Position numbers and translations under genes: made by a program. Positions 45,081 to 56,209 of a DNA stretch of 64,000 bases are shown here, in pieces (positions within the stretch are counted from its first letter, which is position 1; each line of letters starts with the position of its first letter). The stretch comes from Loktanella atrilutea (GTDB taxonomy: Bacteria; Pseudomonadota; Alphaproteobacteria; Rhodobacterales; Rhodobacteraceae), in the NCBI RefSeq assembly GCF_900128995.1, contig NZ_FQUE01000005.1:1-64000 (forward strand), written 5' to 3'. The notes below the pieces were generated by a model that was not told the DNA's origin, did not search any database, and saw only the letters and a program-made list of their open reading frames with translations.

Positions 45081-45262
45081 GTGGGTCGTCCTGTTTCTGA
45101 GGTCGGCGCAACATAGGGGCCCGTCCGGTCCCTGACAAGCAGGGCGGACGTGGCGTCACGGCCGCCCCTTGACCCCGGCCCGCGGCCCCCGTAGGACAAG
45201 CCGAATATGGCGCCCGCGCCTGCCCGCGCCCGCCCGCCAGCGCCTGCCGAAGGGGACCCCGC

Positions 45263-46426
45263 ATGACCAGCACCGACACCGCGAAACCCACCGCCTGCCT
45301 CGCCCTCGCCGACGGCACCGTCTTCTACGGCCGTGGCTTCGGCGCCACCGGCCAGACCACGGCAGAGCTTTGCTTCAACACCGCCATGACCGGCTATCAG
45401 GAGATCATGACAGACCCCTCCTACGCGGGGCAGGTCGTGACCTTCACCTTTCCGCACATCGGCAACACCGGCGTGAATGCCGAGGATGACGAGACGGCGG
45501 ACCCCGTCGCCGCCGGCATGATCGTGAAATGGGACCCGACCGAATCCTCGAACTGGCGCGCCACCGAGGAACTGACGACCTGGCTCGCCCGGCGCGGCCG
45601 GATCGGCATGGGCGGCATCGACACCCGCCGCCTGACCCGTGCGATCCGCCAGCAGGGCGCCCCCCATGTGGCGCTTGCCCATGACCCCGACGGCAACTTC
45701 GACATCGCGGCCCTCGTCGCCGCGGCGCGCGGCTTCAATGGCCTCGTCGGCCTCGACCTCGCCAAGGACGTGACCTGCGTCCAAAGCTACCGCTGGGACG
45801 AGATGCGCTGGGCCTGGCCAGAGGGCTATGCCCGGCAGGAGGCGCCGAAGCACCGGGTCGTCGCCATCGACTACGGTGCCAAGCGCAACATCCTGCGTTG
45901 CCTCGCTTCGGCCGGTTGCGACGTGACGGTGCTGCCCGCCTCGGCCACCGCCGACGAGGTGCTGGCCCTGAACCCCGACGGCGTCTTCCTGTCGAATGGT
46001 CCCGGCGATCCGGCCGCGACCGGCGTCTATGCCGTGCCCACCATCAAGGGCGTGCTCGACCGCAGCGACGTGCCGGTCTTCGGCATCTGCCTCGGCCACC
46101 AGATGCTTGCGCTGGCGCTCGGGGCGCAGACGATCAAGATGAACCACGGCCACCATGGCGCCAACCATCCGGTCAAGGACCGGACCACCGGCAAGGTCGA
46201 GATCACATCGATGAACCACGGCTTCACCGTCGACAGCCAGACCCTGCCAGACGGGGTAGAGGAGACGCATGTCAGTCTCTTCGACGGGTCGAACTGCGGC
46301 ATTGCTCTGGCCGACCGGCCGGTCTTCTCGGTCCAGTATCACCCCGAGGCGAGCCCCGGCCCGCAGGACAGCTATTACCTGTTCGAGCGCTTTGCCGATG
46401 CCATGCAGGCGCGCAAGGTGAACTGA
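45263..46426 (+). CDS. carA: Carbamoyl-phosphate synthase small subunit
   Basis: A 387-residue glutaminase subunit that passes ammonia to CarB for arginine and pyrimidine synthesis. The CarA N-terminal domain (GFGATGQTTAELCFNTAMTG) is followed by the class I amidotransferase domain: VVAIDYGAKRNILR, the nucleophile Cys in FGICLGHQMLALALGAQ, and the His/Glu in QYHPEASPGPQD. Length is normal. carB is not in the window. Confidence 0.96.
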   Translation: MTSTDTAKPTACLALADGTVFYGRGFGATGQTTAELCFNTAMTGYQEIMTDPSYAGQVVTFTFPHIGNTGVNAEDDETADPVAAGMIVKWDPTESSNWRATEELTTWLARRGRIGMGGIDTRRLTRAIRQQGAPHVALAHDPDGNFDIAALVAAARGFNGLVGLDLAKDVTCVQSYRWDEMRWAWPEGYARQEAPKHRVVAIDYGAKRNILRCLASAGCDVTVLPASATADEVLALNPDGVFLSNGPGDPAATGVYAVPTIKGVLDRSDVPVFGICLGHQMLALALGAQTIKMNHGHHGANHPVKDRTTGKVEITSMNHGFTVDSQTLPDGVEETHVSLFDGSNCGIALADRPVFSVQYHPEASPGPQDSYYLFERFADAMQARKVN

Positions 46427-46493
46427 GCCCGACCCGGGTTAATGGTTCCTTAACGACCCCCTGACCTACTGGACCCGCAACTCAGGCGGATCC

Positions 46494-48419
46494 ATGACGA
46501 TTCTCGCGCCCTGCCTTCCCGTGGCGGATCCGGATCCGCCCCCGTCGCATCCCCACCGCACGGTGGATCCGGCCGTGCTGCTGCGACGGCTGGTGCAGGA
46601 CGGCTGCATCTCTCCGACGCAGGCCCAGTCGGCGCAGGACATCGCCAGCCACGAGGGTCTGACCCCGCTCGGCGTGCTGCAGACGCGGTTCAGCCTGTCG
46701 CAACGCAGTCTGGCGATGGTGCAGAACGCGGCCCTCTCCGCCCGGCTGATCGATCCCATGGTGCACGCCCCCGACCGCGCCCTCGTGCAGGACTACGGTG
46801 CGGCACAGGCGATGGCCGGCGGCGTGCTGCCATGGCGCCGGATGGGCGACTGCACGCTGGTCCTGTCGTCGGACTATATCCGCTTCGAACGACATCGCAC
46901 GGCACTGGAATCCGCCCTCGGCCCGGTCCGCATGGCGACCAGCACACCGGACCAGATCGCGGGGGTGCTGGCGCGGGATTTCGGCCCGGACCTCGTCCGG
47001 CGCGCGGAACAGCGCCCGCCGGCCACCGACAGCTGCCGCGGCTGGCGCGCCGGACGCGTGCTGCGGCGGATCATACTTGCCGCCGCCCTGCTGGTGGCCG
47101 CGACCGTCGCCGCCCCCGCCACCGTGATCACCGCCTTTTCGGCCCTCGCCGTGCTGCTGCTGGTCCTCACCGGCGGCATCAAGGTCGCCGCGGCGCTCAG
47201 TGGCCTGCGCCAAAACCACGTGCCGCCCCCCGACACCGCCGGGACCCTTCCGATCATCACGCTTCTCGTCCCCCTCTACCGCGAACGGGCCATCGCCGAT
47301 CACCTGCTGACCCGGCTAGAGGCGCTGGATTACCCCCGCGAACGCCTCGACGTCTGCCTCGTGCTCGAAGACAACGACGACACCACGCGTGACGCCCTCG
47401 GCCGCACCCGCCTGCTGACCTGGATGCGGTCGATCACCGTCCCCGAAGGCACCCTGCGCACCAAGCCGCGGGCGCTGAACTACGCGCTCGACTTCGCGCG
47501 GGGCAGCATCGTCGGCGTCTACGACGCAGAGGATGCGCCCGCCACCGACCAGCTGCGCATCGTCGCACGGGCGTTCGATCGGGCGGACCCGCAGGTCGCC
47601 TGCCTGCAGGGGGTGCTCGACTATTACAACAGCGGCGCCAACTGGCTGACCCGCTGCTTCACCATCGAATACGCCAGCTGGTTCCGCGTGGTCCTGCCCG
47701 GCTACGCCCGCATGGGGCTGGTCGTGCCGCTGGGCGGCACCACGCTGTTCTTCCGCCGCGACATCCTTGAATCCCTCGGCGGCTGGGACGCCCACAACGT
47801 GACAGAGGATGCGGACCTCGGCCTGCGGCTGGCACGGGCGGGCTACCGGACCGAATTCATCCCCACCGTCACCGAGGAAGAGGCCAATGGCCGACCCTGG
47901 TCATGGGTCAAGCAGCGGTCCCGCTGGCTCAAGGGGTACGGCGTGACCTGGTGCGTGCACATGCGCGACCCGGCGGCGCTCTGGCGCGACCTCGGCGCGT
48001 GGCGGTTCTTCGGCGTGCAGGTGCTCTTTGCGGGCACGCTGTCGCAGTTCCTGCTGGCGCCGCTGATCTGGTCGTTCTGGCTGGTGCCCTTCGGGCTGCA
48101 CCACCCGGCGATGGATGTGCTGCCCCGCCCGGCCTTCTGGGCCATGGTCGGCCTCTTCATCGCCTGCGAGCTTGCCAATTTCGCCATCGCCGCCCTCGCC
48201 CTGCGCCGCGCCGACAAGGCATGGCTGACGCCATGGGCGCTGACCCTGCAGGTCTATTTCCCGCTCGGGGCCGTCGCCTGCTACAAGGGTCTGCTCGAAC
48301 TCGCGTGGAAGCCGTTCTACTGGCACAAGACCGCGCACGGCCTGCTGCTGCCGCCGCAGCAGGCTCCTCTCGTCAGGGCGCTGCCTCCACCTTCGCGGCA
48401 TCCAGTTTCAGACGGGTGA
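46494..48419 (+). CDS. GT2 glycosyltransferase with N-terminal MshEN-like domain
   Basis: A 641-residue membrane enzyme. Residues about 20-180 resemble an MshEN/GSPII_E-N domain (VLLRRLVQDGCISPTQAQSA, LVLSSDYIRFERHRTALESA), rather as NfrB has one at its other end. Two helices follow near residues 190-235. The GT2 domain has LVPLYRERAIADHLLTRLEA, EDNDDTT, a DxD-like DAEDAP, TEDADLGLRLARAGY and the QRSRWLKGY (QxxRW) motif of processive synthases. C-terminal helices come last. It may make or export a polysaccharide. The last 47 bp overlap the convergent GntR gene. Confidence 0.85.
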   Translation: MTILAPCLPVADPDPPPSHPHRTVDPAVLLRRLVQDGCISPTQAQSAQDIASHEGLTPLGVLQTRFSLSQRSLAMVQNAALSARLIDPMVHAPDRALVQDYGAAQAMAGGVLPWRRMGDCTLVLSSDYIRFERHRTALESALGPVRMATSTPDQIAGVLARDFGPDLVRRAEQRPPATDSCRGWRAGRVLRRIILAAALLVAATVAAPATVITAFSALAVLLLVLTGGIKVAAALSGLRQNHVPPPDTAGTLPIITLLVPLYRERAIADHLLTRLEALDYPRERLDVCLVLEDNDDTTRDALGRTRLLTWMRSITVPEGTLRTKPRALNYALDFARGSIVGVYDAEDAPATDQLRIVARAFDRADPQVACLQGVLDYYNSGANWLTRCFTIEYASWFRVVLPGYARMGLVVPLGGTTLFFRRDILESLGGWDAHNVTEDADLGLRLARAGYRTEFIPTVTEEEANGRPWSWVKQRSRWLKGYGVTWCVHMRDPAALWRDLGAWRFFGVQVLFAGTLSQFLLAPLIWSFWLVPFGLHHPAMDVLPRPAFWAMVGLFIACELANFAIAALALRRADKAWLTPWALTLQVYFPLGAVACYKGLLELAWKPFYWHKTAHGLLLPPQQAPLVRALPPPSRHPVSDG

Positions 48420-49026
48420 CGAAGGCCTGAGAGATATGCGCCCGCAGCGCCGCATCCGCCGCATCGCCGTCGCCCGCGGCAATGGCCGCGACGATGCGCT
48501 CGTGTTCCTTCAGCGTGTCGCCGCCCCGCCCCTTGGCAGAGATCGAGGTCGTGGCCAGCAACGCCATCGACCGGTGCACGAGGTCAAGCTGCTGCACGAG
48601 GAACCGGTTGTGTGACGCCAGATGGATCTGCTTGTGGAACCGCCGGTTCGCACGGCTCAGCGCCTCCGGGTCGTCCTTCAGCGCCTCGTCGGCGGCCAGC
48701 ATGTCGCGCAGCACCGCGATCTCCTCCGGCGTCGCATGACGCGCCGCCAGCCGCGCGGCCAGCCCCTCCAGCGTGCCGCGCACGACGTAAAGCTCCGCCA
48801 TCTGCGTGTGATCGAGAGAGGACACGATCAGCGACCGCCCGTCGCGGGTCAGCAGGCTCTGCGTCTCCAGCCGCTGCAGCGCCTCGCGCACCGGCGTGCG
48901 GCTGACGCCCAGCCGGTCGGCCAGCTCGCTTTCCACCAGCCGGTCGCCGGGCTTGTAGATATGGCTGTCGATCGCCTCGAGGATCAGCGCATAGGCATCC
49001 TTCTGCGGTGTGGCGCGGTCTTGCAT
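48373..49026 (-). CDS. GntR-family (FadR/FCD) transcriptional regulator
   Basis: A 217-residue repressor. The N-terminal winged helix includes YKPGDRLVESELADRLGVSR and TPVREALQRLETQSLL. The FCD effector domain includes FHKQIHLASHNRFLVQQLD with a metal-site His and a C-terminal HERIVAAIAAGDGDAADAAL. The start MQDRATPQKDAYA at 49026 is chosen; an upstream ATG at 49053 is possible. The target may be the nearby monooxygenase, but this is a guess. Confidence 0.87.
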   Translation of the reverse strand: MQDRATPQKDAYALILEAIDSHIYKPGDRLVESELADRLGVSRTPVREALQRLETQSLLTRDGRSLIVSSLDHTQMAELYVVRGTLEGLAARLAARHATPEEIAVLRDMLAADEALKDDPEALSRANRRFHKQIHLASHNRFLVQQLDLVHRSMALLATTSISAKGRGGDTLKEHERIVAAIAAGDGDAADAALRAHISQAFVTRLKLDAAKVEAAP

Positions 49027-49133
49027 CGTGATCCCCCGGTCTGCCGCCAGCATAGCGGTCCACCACGGGCGCAGGCAAGGATGTCGCAGCGCGCGGCCTT
49101 TCCGAGCGGTCCGCCCTGACCTATGTTCCAGCC

Positions 49134-50324
49134 ATGGACAGAACCCAGACAGACCTGCTGATCAGCGGCGGCGGCGTCGCCGGCCTCGCGGCGGCCGTGG
49201 CCTTCGGCGGGGCGGGCTTCGCCGTTACCGTCGTGGACCCCGCCCCGCCCGTCACCGATGCCGCGGATCCCGGCGCCGACCTGCGCACGACCGCCTTCCT
49301 GCAACCGGCACAGGCAGTCCTCGACCGCGCCGGCCTCTGGTCCGGGCTGGCCGCCCAGGCCACGCCGCTCGCCATCATGCGGATCGTGGACGCGTCGCAG
49401 GATCCCCCCGTCAGCCGCGACTTCGCCGCCAGCGACATCTCGGACGCGCCCTTCGGGTGGAACCTGCCGAACTGGCTGCTGCGCCGGGTCATGGTCGACC
49501 GCATCGCGGGCATGGACAACGTCACCCTGCGCACCGGCACCGGCTTTGCCAGCATGGTCGCGCGCACCGATCAGGCCCTCGTGCGGCTGACCGACGGCAC
49601 GCAGGTCGCCGCCCGCCTCGTGATCGGCGCCGACGGCCGCGGATCACCGGTGAGGGACGCCGCAGGCATCGGCGTCACCACCACGCGCTATGGCCAGAAG
49701 GCGGTGACCTTCGCCGTCACCCACCCCGGCCCGCACAACGGCGTCTCGACCGAAGTGCATCGTTCGGGCGGCCCCTTCACGCTGGTCCCCCTGCCCGACC
49801 ACGACGGTCGGCCCTGCTCCTCCGTCGTCTGGATGGACACCGGGCCGCGGATCACGGCCCTCGCCGCGCTCTCCGATGCCGACTTCACCGCCGCGGCCAA
49901 CGACCGCAGCGCCGGGGTGAATGGCCCGCTGACGCTTGTGGGTCGCCGGTCGGTCTGGCCGATCATCAGCCAGATCGCCGACCGCATCACCGCCCCCCGC
50001 ACCGCGCTGGTGGCAGAGGCGGCGCACGTCATGCCCCCCATCGGGGCGCAGGGCCTGAACATGTCGCTGGCCGACATCGCCGCCCTGCGCGACCTTGCGC
50101 AGGCGAACCCCGACGCACTGGGATCGCCTGCGATGCTCGCCGCCTACGCCCGCACCCGCAATGCAGAGATGCGGCTGCGCGTCGCCGGGATCGACGCCCT
50201 CAACCGCACCTCGATGGCGCAAAGCCCGCTGATCCACGACCTGCGCGCCCTCGGCGTCCGGGCGCTGCACGACGCCGGCCCGGTCCGCCGCCGCCTGATG
50301 CGGCTCGGCCTCGGCGCGTCCTAA
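49134..50324 (+). CDS. UbiH/UbiF-family FAD monooxygenase
   Basis: A 396-residue flavoprotein hydroxylase. The FAD motif SGGGVAGLAAAVAFGGAGF is at the start, the GD-type LVIGADGRGSPVRDAAG in the middle, and PIGAQGLNMSLADIAALRDL near the C-terminus. The family hydroxylates the ubiquinone ring; UbiH versus UbiF-like specificity cannot be decided here. It ends in a 4-bp overlap with the convergent aminotransferase gene. Confidence 0.88.
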   Translation: MDRTQTDLLISGGGVAGLAAAVAFGGAGFAVTVVDPAPPVTDAADPGADLRTTAFLQPAQAVLDRAGLWSGLAAQATPLAIMRIVDASQDPPVSRDFAASDISDAPFGWNLPNWLLRRVMVDRIAGMDNVTLRTGTGFASMVARTDQALVRLTDGTQVAARLVIGADGRGSPVRDAAGIGVTTTRYGQKAVTFAVTHPGPHNGVSTEVHRSGGPFTLVPLPDHDGRPCSSVVWMDTGPRITALAALSDADFTAAANDRSAGVNGPLTLVGRRSVWPIISQIADRITAPRTALVAEAAHVMPPIGAQGLNMSLADIAALRDLAQANPDALGSPAMLAAYARTRNAEMRLRVAGIDALNRTSMAQSPLIHDLRALGVRALHDAGPVRRRLMRLGLGAS

Positions 50325-51466
50325 AGCACCCGGTCCAGCACCGGCAGCAGCCGGTCCAGCGTGCCCTGCACGTCGTAAAGCTTGTCGAGCCCGAAAAGCC
50401 CCAGCCGGAAGGTCATGAAATCCGCGGGCTCGCCCACCTGCAACGGCACGCCTGCCGCGATCTGCATCCCCTCGCGCTCAAAAGCCGCACCCGACTTCAC
50501 CTCCGGATCGTCCGTATAGCTCACCACGACGCCGGGCGCCCGAAACCCTTCCGCCGCGACCGATTGCACCCCCTTGGATGCCAGATGCGCGCGCACCGCG
50601 TCCCCCAGTTCCCACTGCGCCGCCTTGAGCTTCTCGAACCCGTGGTCGCGCGTCTCCTCCATCGCGTCACGGAAGGCGCGCAGCCCATCGGTCGGCATGG
50701 TCGCGTGATAGGCATGGCCCCCGTCCTCGTAGGCCTTCATGATCGCGCGCCACTTCTTCAGGTCGCCCGCGAAGGAGTTCGAGGTGGTCGCCTCCAACCG
50801 CTGCGCCGCGCGGTCCGACAGCATGACAAGTCCGGCGCAGGGCGTGGCCGACCAGCCCTTCTGCGGCGCCGAGATCAGGACGTCGACGCCGGTGGCCTTC
50901 ATGTCGACCCAGACGCAGCCCGAAGCGATGCAGTCGAGCACCATGATCGCCCCCACCTCATGCGCCGCATCGGCCATGGCGGTCAGGTAGTCGTCAGGCA
51001 GGATCATCCCCGCGCTCGTCTCCACATGGGGGGCGAAGACCACGTCGGGCTTCGCGTCGCGGATCGCCTGCACGACCTCTGCGATGGGCGCCGGCGCAAA
51101 GGGGGCGCGGCTGTCGTTGCCGGTCTGGCTCGCCATCTTCACCGTGGTCTGGGCCGCGAAGCCGCCCGCGTCGAAGATCTGGGTCCAACGATAGGAAAAC
51201 CATCCGTTGCGCAGGATGAAGCAATGCGCATTCGTGCCGAACTGCCGCGCCACCGCCTCCATCCCGAAGGTGCCGCCGCCGGGCACGATGGCCACCGCAT
51301 CGGCACCGTAGACGTCCTTCAGCATGGCGGAACAGTCACGCATCACCTGCTGGAAGGCCTTGCTCATGGAATTGAGCGACCGGTCCGTGAAGACCACCGA
51401 GAATTCCATCAACCCGTCGGGATCGACCGGGGTCTGCGTCATCTGTCCGTCCATCGCGTCCTCCAT
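50321..51466 (-). CDS. Class V aminotransferase (serine/alanine-glyoxylate type)
   Basis: A 381-residue PLP enzyme. The Schiff-base Lys is in VLISAPQKGWSATPCAGLVM and the PLP-binding Asp in VGAIMVLDCIASGCVWVD. The N-terminal substrate region is AIVPGGGTFGMEAVARQFG. The start at 51466 has GAGAGGAG upstream. Exact substrates are not predictable; glyoxylate or pyruvate amination is typical. Confidence 0.88.
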   Translation of the reverse strand: MEDAMDGQMTQTPVDPDGLMEFSVVFTDRSLNSMSKAFQQVMRDCSAMLKDVYGADAVAIVPGGGTFGMEAVARQFGTNAHCFILRNGWFSYRWTQIFDAGGFAAQTTVKMASQTGNDSRAPFAPAPIAEVVQAIRDAKPDVVFAPHVETSAGMILPDDYLTAMADAAHEVGAIMVLDCIASGCVWVDMKATGVDVLISAPQKGWSATPCAGLVMLSDRAAQRLEATTSNSFAGDLKKWRAIMKAYEDGGHAYHATMPTDGLRAFRDAMEETRDHGFEKLKAAQWELGDAVRAHLASKGVQSVAAEGFRAPGVVVSYTDDPEVKSGAAFEREGMQIAAGVPLQVGEPADFMTFRLGLFGLDKLYDVQGTLDRLLPVLDRVL

Positions 51467-51527
51467 CGCTGCTCCTCTCAGCTAGGCCGAAACGGGGCCT
51501 CAGGCAAAGCCTATCTTCACAGTCCGG

Positions 51528-51976
51528 TCACAGCGGTCCCGGCCTGCGCTCCTCGCTCAGCATGACGTTCGCCTCGACATTGCCGACACCGGGCAGGGTC
51601 ATGATCCGCCGCCGCAGCACCCTCTCGAAATCCGCCAGATCGCGCGCCACGACCCGCAGGCGATAGTCGTACAGACCAAGCACATGGGTCACGACCTGCA
51701 CCTCCGGAATCGCCCCCACCGCCCGCTCGAAATCCTCGAGGCTCACGCGCCCCTTGGTCGCCAGCTTGAGGCCCAGAAACACCGTCACCCCGAACCCCAG
51801 CCGCTCCGCATCGAGCTGCAGACGCCGCCCGCGCAGGATGCCGCCCTCCTGCAGCCGCCGGATCCGCCGCCAGGTCGCGGGCTGGCTCAGCCCCAGCTGT
51901 CGTCCCAGCGCACTCGCCGGCTGCGCCGCATCCGCCACCATCAGCCGCAACAGCGCCCGGTCCAGATCGTCCAGCG

Positions 51977-51980
<4 letters not shown>
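51528..51980 (-). CDS. Lrp/AsnC-family regulator (second of a pair)
   Basis: A 150-residue leucine-responsive-type regulator. The HTH is ASALGRQLGLSQPATWRRIR near residues 22-41; the RAM domain runs from about 65 (FLGLKLATKGRVSLEDFERA) to 145. The start overlaps the stop of the other Lrp gene by 4 bp (ATGA), so the two are one transcript. They lie divergent from ilvC and may form homo- or hetero-oligomers that control branched-chain amino acid synthesis. Confidence 0.87.
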
Positions 51981-53588
<1,608 letters not shown>

Positions 53589-53605
53589 GCCGCACCGCAA
53601 CGACG

Positions 53606-53631
53606 AAAGGCCCGCCCACCGGCGGGCCTTT
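53606..53631 (+). terminator. Terminator after ilvC
   Basis: AAAGGCCCGCC-CACC-GGCGGGCCTTT: an 11-bp stem that ends in an A/T flank on both sides, 17 bp after the ilvC stop. It could act in both directions. Confidence 0.88.
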
Positions 53632-53844
53632 CACATGGCGCCCGGGGCCCCGGTGCAATGGCAGCGGCCCCGGTCCGCCTGCGGCGCAGGAAGATCTTGG
53701 CACAGTCGGGTCTTTCCGCTGTTTCTCCATCGCGGCCTTGCTATAGACAGGGCACACCGATGCGGCGGGACACGTGACCAGCGCCGGCAGCGGCAACAGA
53801 AAACTGAAGCCCATGACGAACCTCCCGTGTCGGGGGGCGTGGAC

Positions 53845-54792
53845 ATGGTACGGCATTGGACCCCCATGCAGAACGCGACGACAAGCTCCACCGCACCGAC
53901 CGCAGGCAACTGGGCGTCGATCGGCGTTCTCGGCCTGATCTGGGGCGGCACCTTCATGGTGGTCGCGGTGGCGCTGCGCGGCTACGGGCCATTGACCGTG
54001 GCCTGCGCGCGCACCACCCTCGGGGCGCTGGCCCTGCTGGGCCTACGGGCTGCCCTGCACCGGCCATGGCCCGCCCTGACGCCGCGCCTGCTGAAGTACC
54101 TCGCGCTGATCGGCGTGCTGAACACCGCCCTGCCCTTCGCCCTGCTGTCATGGGGCCAGCAATACGTGCCCTCCGCCTTCGCCGGCATCTCGATGGCGGC
54201 CCTGCCACTCTTCGTGCTGCCGCTGGCGCATGTCTTCAGTGACGAGGCGCTGTCGACCCGCCGCCTGATCGGCGTGATCGTGGGCTTCACCGGCGCGCTG
54301 GTCCTCATCGGCCCCGGCGTGCTGCGGATCGGCAGCGGGTGGGAACCGCTGGGTCAGGTCGCCTGCCTGACCGCGGCGGTCTCCTATGCCATCGCCAGCA
54401 TCATGACCCGCCGCTGCCCGCCGATCGATCCGATCGTGCTGGCGGCGCTGACGCTGGCCGTCGGCAGTGCGGTCCTGATCCCGGCGATGCTGCTGGTCGA
54501 GGGCATTCCCGGCCGCGCCGCTCCGGTGCAGATGGGGGCCATCGTCTTCCTCGGCCTCTTCCCCACCGCCCTCGCCGCCCTGCTGCGTGTCACGGTCATC
54601 CGCTCCGCCGGCTCGGTCTTCATGACGCTGGTCAACTATCAGGTGCCGCTCTGGTCCGTCCTCTGCGGCGCGCTGATCCTGTCGGAAACCCTGCCCCTGC
54701 GCTTCTTCGCAGCGCTCGCCCTCATCCTCTGCGGCCTCGCCATCAGCCAATGGGCCAGCCTGACCCGCCTCTGGTCCCGCCCGGCGGCCTGA
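53845..54792 (+). CDS. DMT-family (EamA) transporter
   Basis: A 315-residue membrane protein with ten hydrophobic helices in two EamA halves (for example WASIGVLGLIWGGTFMVVAV, LLGLRAALHRPWPALTPRLL, SIMTRRCPPIDPIVLAALTL, LPLRFFAALALILCGLAIS). It is probably an exporter of small metabolites. The ATG at 53845 has a G-rich ribosome-binding site; the ATG at 53866 is a weaker alternative. It ends before a repeat shared with 44534-44580. Confidence 0.85.
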   Translation: MVRHWTPMQNATTSSTAPTAGNWASIGVLGLIWGGTFMVVAVALRGYGPLTVACARTTLGALALLGLRAALHRPWPALTPRLLKYLALIGVLNTALPFALLSWGQQYVPSAFAGISMAALPLFVLPLAHVFSDEALSTRRLIGVIVGFTGALVLIGPGVLRIGSGWEPLGQVACLTAAVSYAIASIMTRRCPPIDPIVLAALTLAVGSAVLIPAMLLVEGIPGRAAPVQMGAIVFLGLFPTALAALLRVTVIRSAGSVFMTLVNYQVPLWSVLCGALILSETLPLRFFAALALILCGLAISQWASLTRLWSRPAA

Positions 54793-54799
54793 GGGTTCC

Positions 54800-54846
54800 C
54801 CTTCTTCTCGTCGAAAATACCTCGGGGTTTGGGGCAGAGCCCCAAG
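54800..54846. repeat. Dispersed hairpin repeat, copy 2
   Basis: CCTTCTTCTCGTCGAAAATA, then CCTCGGGGTTTGGGGCAGAG and CCCCAA. It ends in TTGGGGC-AGA-GCCCCAA and differs from copy 1 at a few positions. It lies between the convergent DMT and glmM genes. Confidence 0.7.
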
Positions 54847-54862
54847 GCACCCTGCGCCGCCG

Positions 54863-56203
54863 TCACGCCGCCCGCGCGACTGCCTCCACGATCCCGTCCA
54901 CCACCTCGACCAGCAGGTCCGGGTCCTCGCACTCGGCCATCACCCGCACCAGCGGCTCCGTCCCCGACTTGCGGATCAACAGACGCCCCTGTCCCGCCAG
55001 ACGCCCCTCGGCATCGCGGATCACCGCCTGCACCGCCGCGGCGCCCAGCGGATCGCTGCCCGCGGCATAGCGCACGTTCTTCAGCAGCTGCGGCACCGTC
55101 TCGAAGCTTTGCGTCAGTGCGCTGGCCGGCTGGCCGGTGTCGATCATCGCCGCAAGGAAGTGCAGCCCCGCCAGCAGCCCGTCGCCGGTGGTGGCGTAAT
55201 CCGTCATCACGATATGGCCCGACTGTTCGCCGCCCAGATTGTGCCCGCCGGCGCGCATCGCCGTCACCACGTGCCGATCCCCCACGGCGGTGCGCTCCAG
55301 CGAGAGGCCCTGCCCCTGCAGGAACCGCTCCAGCCCGAGGTTGGACATCACCGTCGCCACCAGCGTGCCGTTCGACAGCTTGCCGGCCCGTGCCCAGCGG
55401 GCGGCCATCAGCGCCATGATCTGGTCGCCGTCCGCCACGCGCCCGGTCTCGTCGAGGATCATCACCCGGTCCGCGTCACCGTCGAGGCAGATGCCCACGT
55501 CGGCGCCGGTCTCCAGTATGGTGCGCGCCGCCAGCGCGGTGTCGGTGGACCCGCAACCCGCGTTGATGTTGAATCCGTCCGGCGCCGTGCCGACCGCCAC
55601 CACCGTGGCCCCCAGTTCCCACAGCACCTCGGGCGCGACCCGGTGCGCGGCGCCATGGGCGCAGTCGATGACGACCTTCAACCCGTCCAGTCGCATGCCC
55701 TGCGGAAAGGACGCCTTCAGCCGCTCGGCATAGCGGAACCGTCCGTCGTCGATCCGCTTGGCGCGTCCGATGTTGCCGGCCTGCACCGGCTCCACCCCGT
55801 CGGCCACCAGCCGGGTGATCTCGTCCTCGGCCGCGTCCGACAGCTTGAACCCGTCGGGGCCGAAGAACTTGATCCCGTTGTCATGGTGCGGGTTGTGGCT
55901 GGCAGAGATCATGATGCCCACGTCGGCGCGCATCGAGGTCGTCAGCATCCCCACCGCCGGCGTCGGCACCGGCCCCAGCAGCAGCACGTTCATGCCGGTG
56001 CTGGTCAGCCCGGCGGTCAGGGCGCTTTCGAACATGTAGCCCGACAGCCGCGTATCCTTCCCGATCACGACCCGGTGGCCGTTCGACCCGTCGTTGCGGA
56101 AATAGCGCCCGGCGGCGGCGCCGATCCGCAGCGCCAGATCGGCCGTCATCGGGTGGATGTTGGCGGTGCCCCTGATCCCGTCGGTTCCAAACAGTCTGTC
56201 CAT
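54863..56203 (-). CDS. glmM: Phosphoglucosamine mutase
   Basis: A 446-residue enzyme that converts glucosamine-6-phosphate to the 1-phosphate for peptidoglycan and LPS. The phosphoserine is Ser102 in [19 protein letters not shown]. The Mg motif is [13 protein letters not shown] and the sugar/phosphate-binding end is [16 protein letters not shown]. It is the last gene of folB-folP-glmM, starting six bases after folP; folP-glmM linkage is widespread. Confidence 0.96.
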   Translation of the reverse strand: MDRLFGTDGIRGTANIHPMTADLALRIGAAAGRYFRNDGSNGHRVVIGKDTRLSGYMFESALTAGLTSTGMNVLLLGPVPTPAVGMLTTSMRADVGIMISASHNPHHDNGIKFFGPDGFKLSDAAEDEITRLVADGVEPVQAGNIGRAKRIDDGRFRYAERLKASFPQGMRLDGLKVVIDCAHGAAHRVAPEVLWELGATVVAVGTAPDGFNINAGCGSTDTALAARTILETGADVGICLDGDADRVMILDETGRVADGDQIMALMAARWARAGKLSNGTLVATVMSNLGLERFLQGQGLSLERTAVGDRHVVTAMRAGGHNLGGEQSGHIVMTDYATTGDGLLAGLHFLAAMIDTGQPASALTQSFETVPQLLKNVRYAAGSDPLGAAAVQAVIRDAEGRLAGQGRLLIRKSGTEPLVRVMAECEDPDLLVEVVDGIVEAVARAA

Positions 56204-56209
56204 CGTCCC

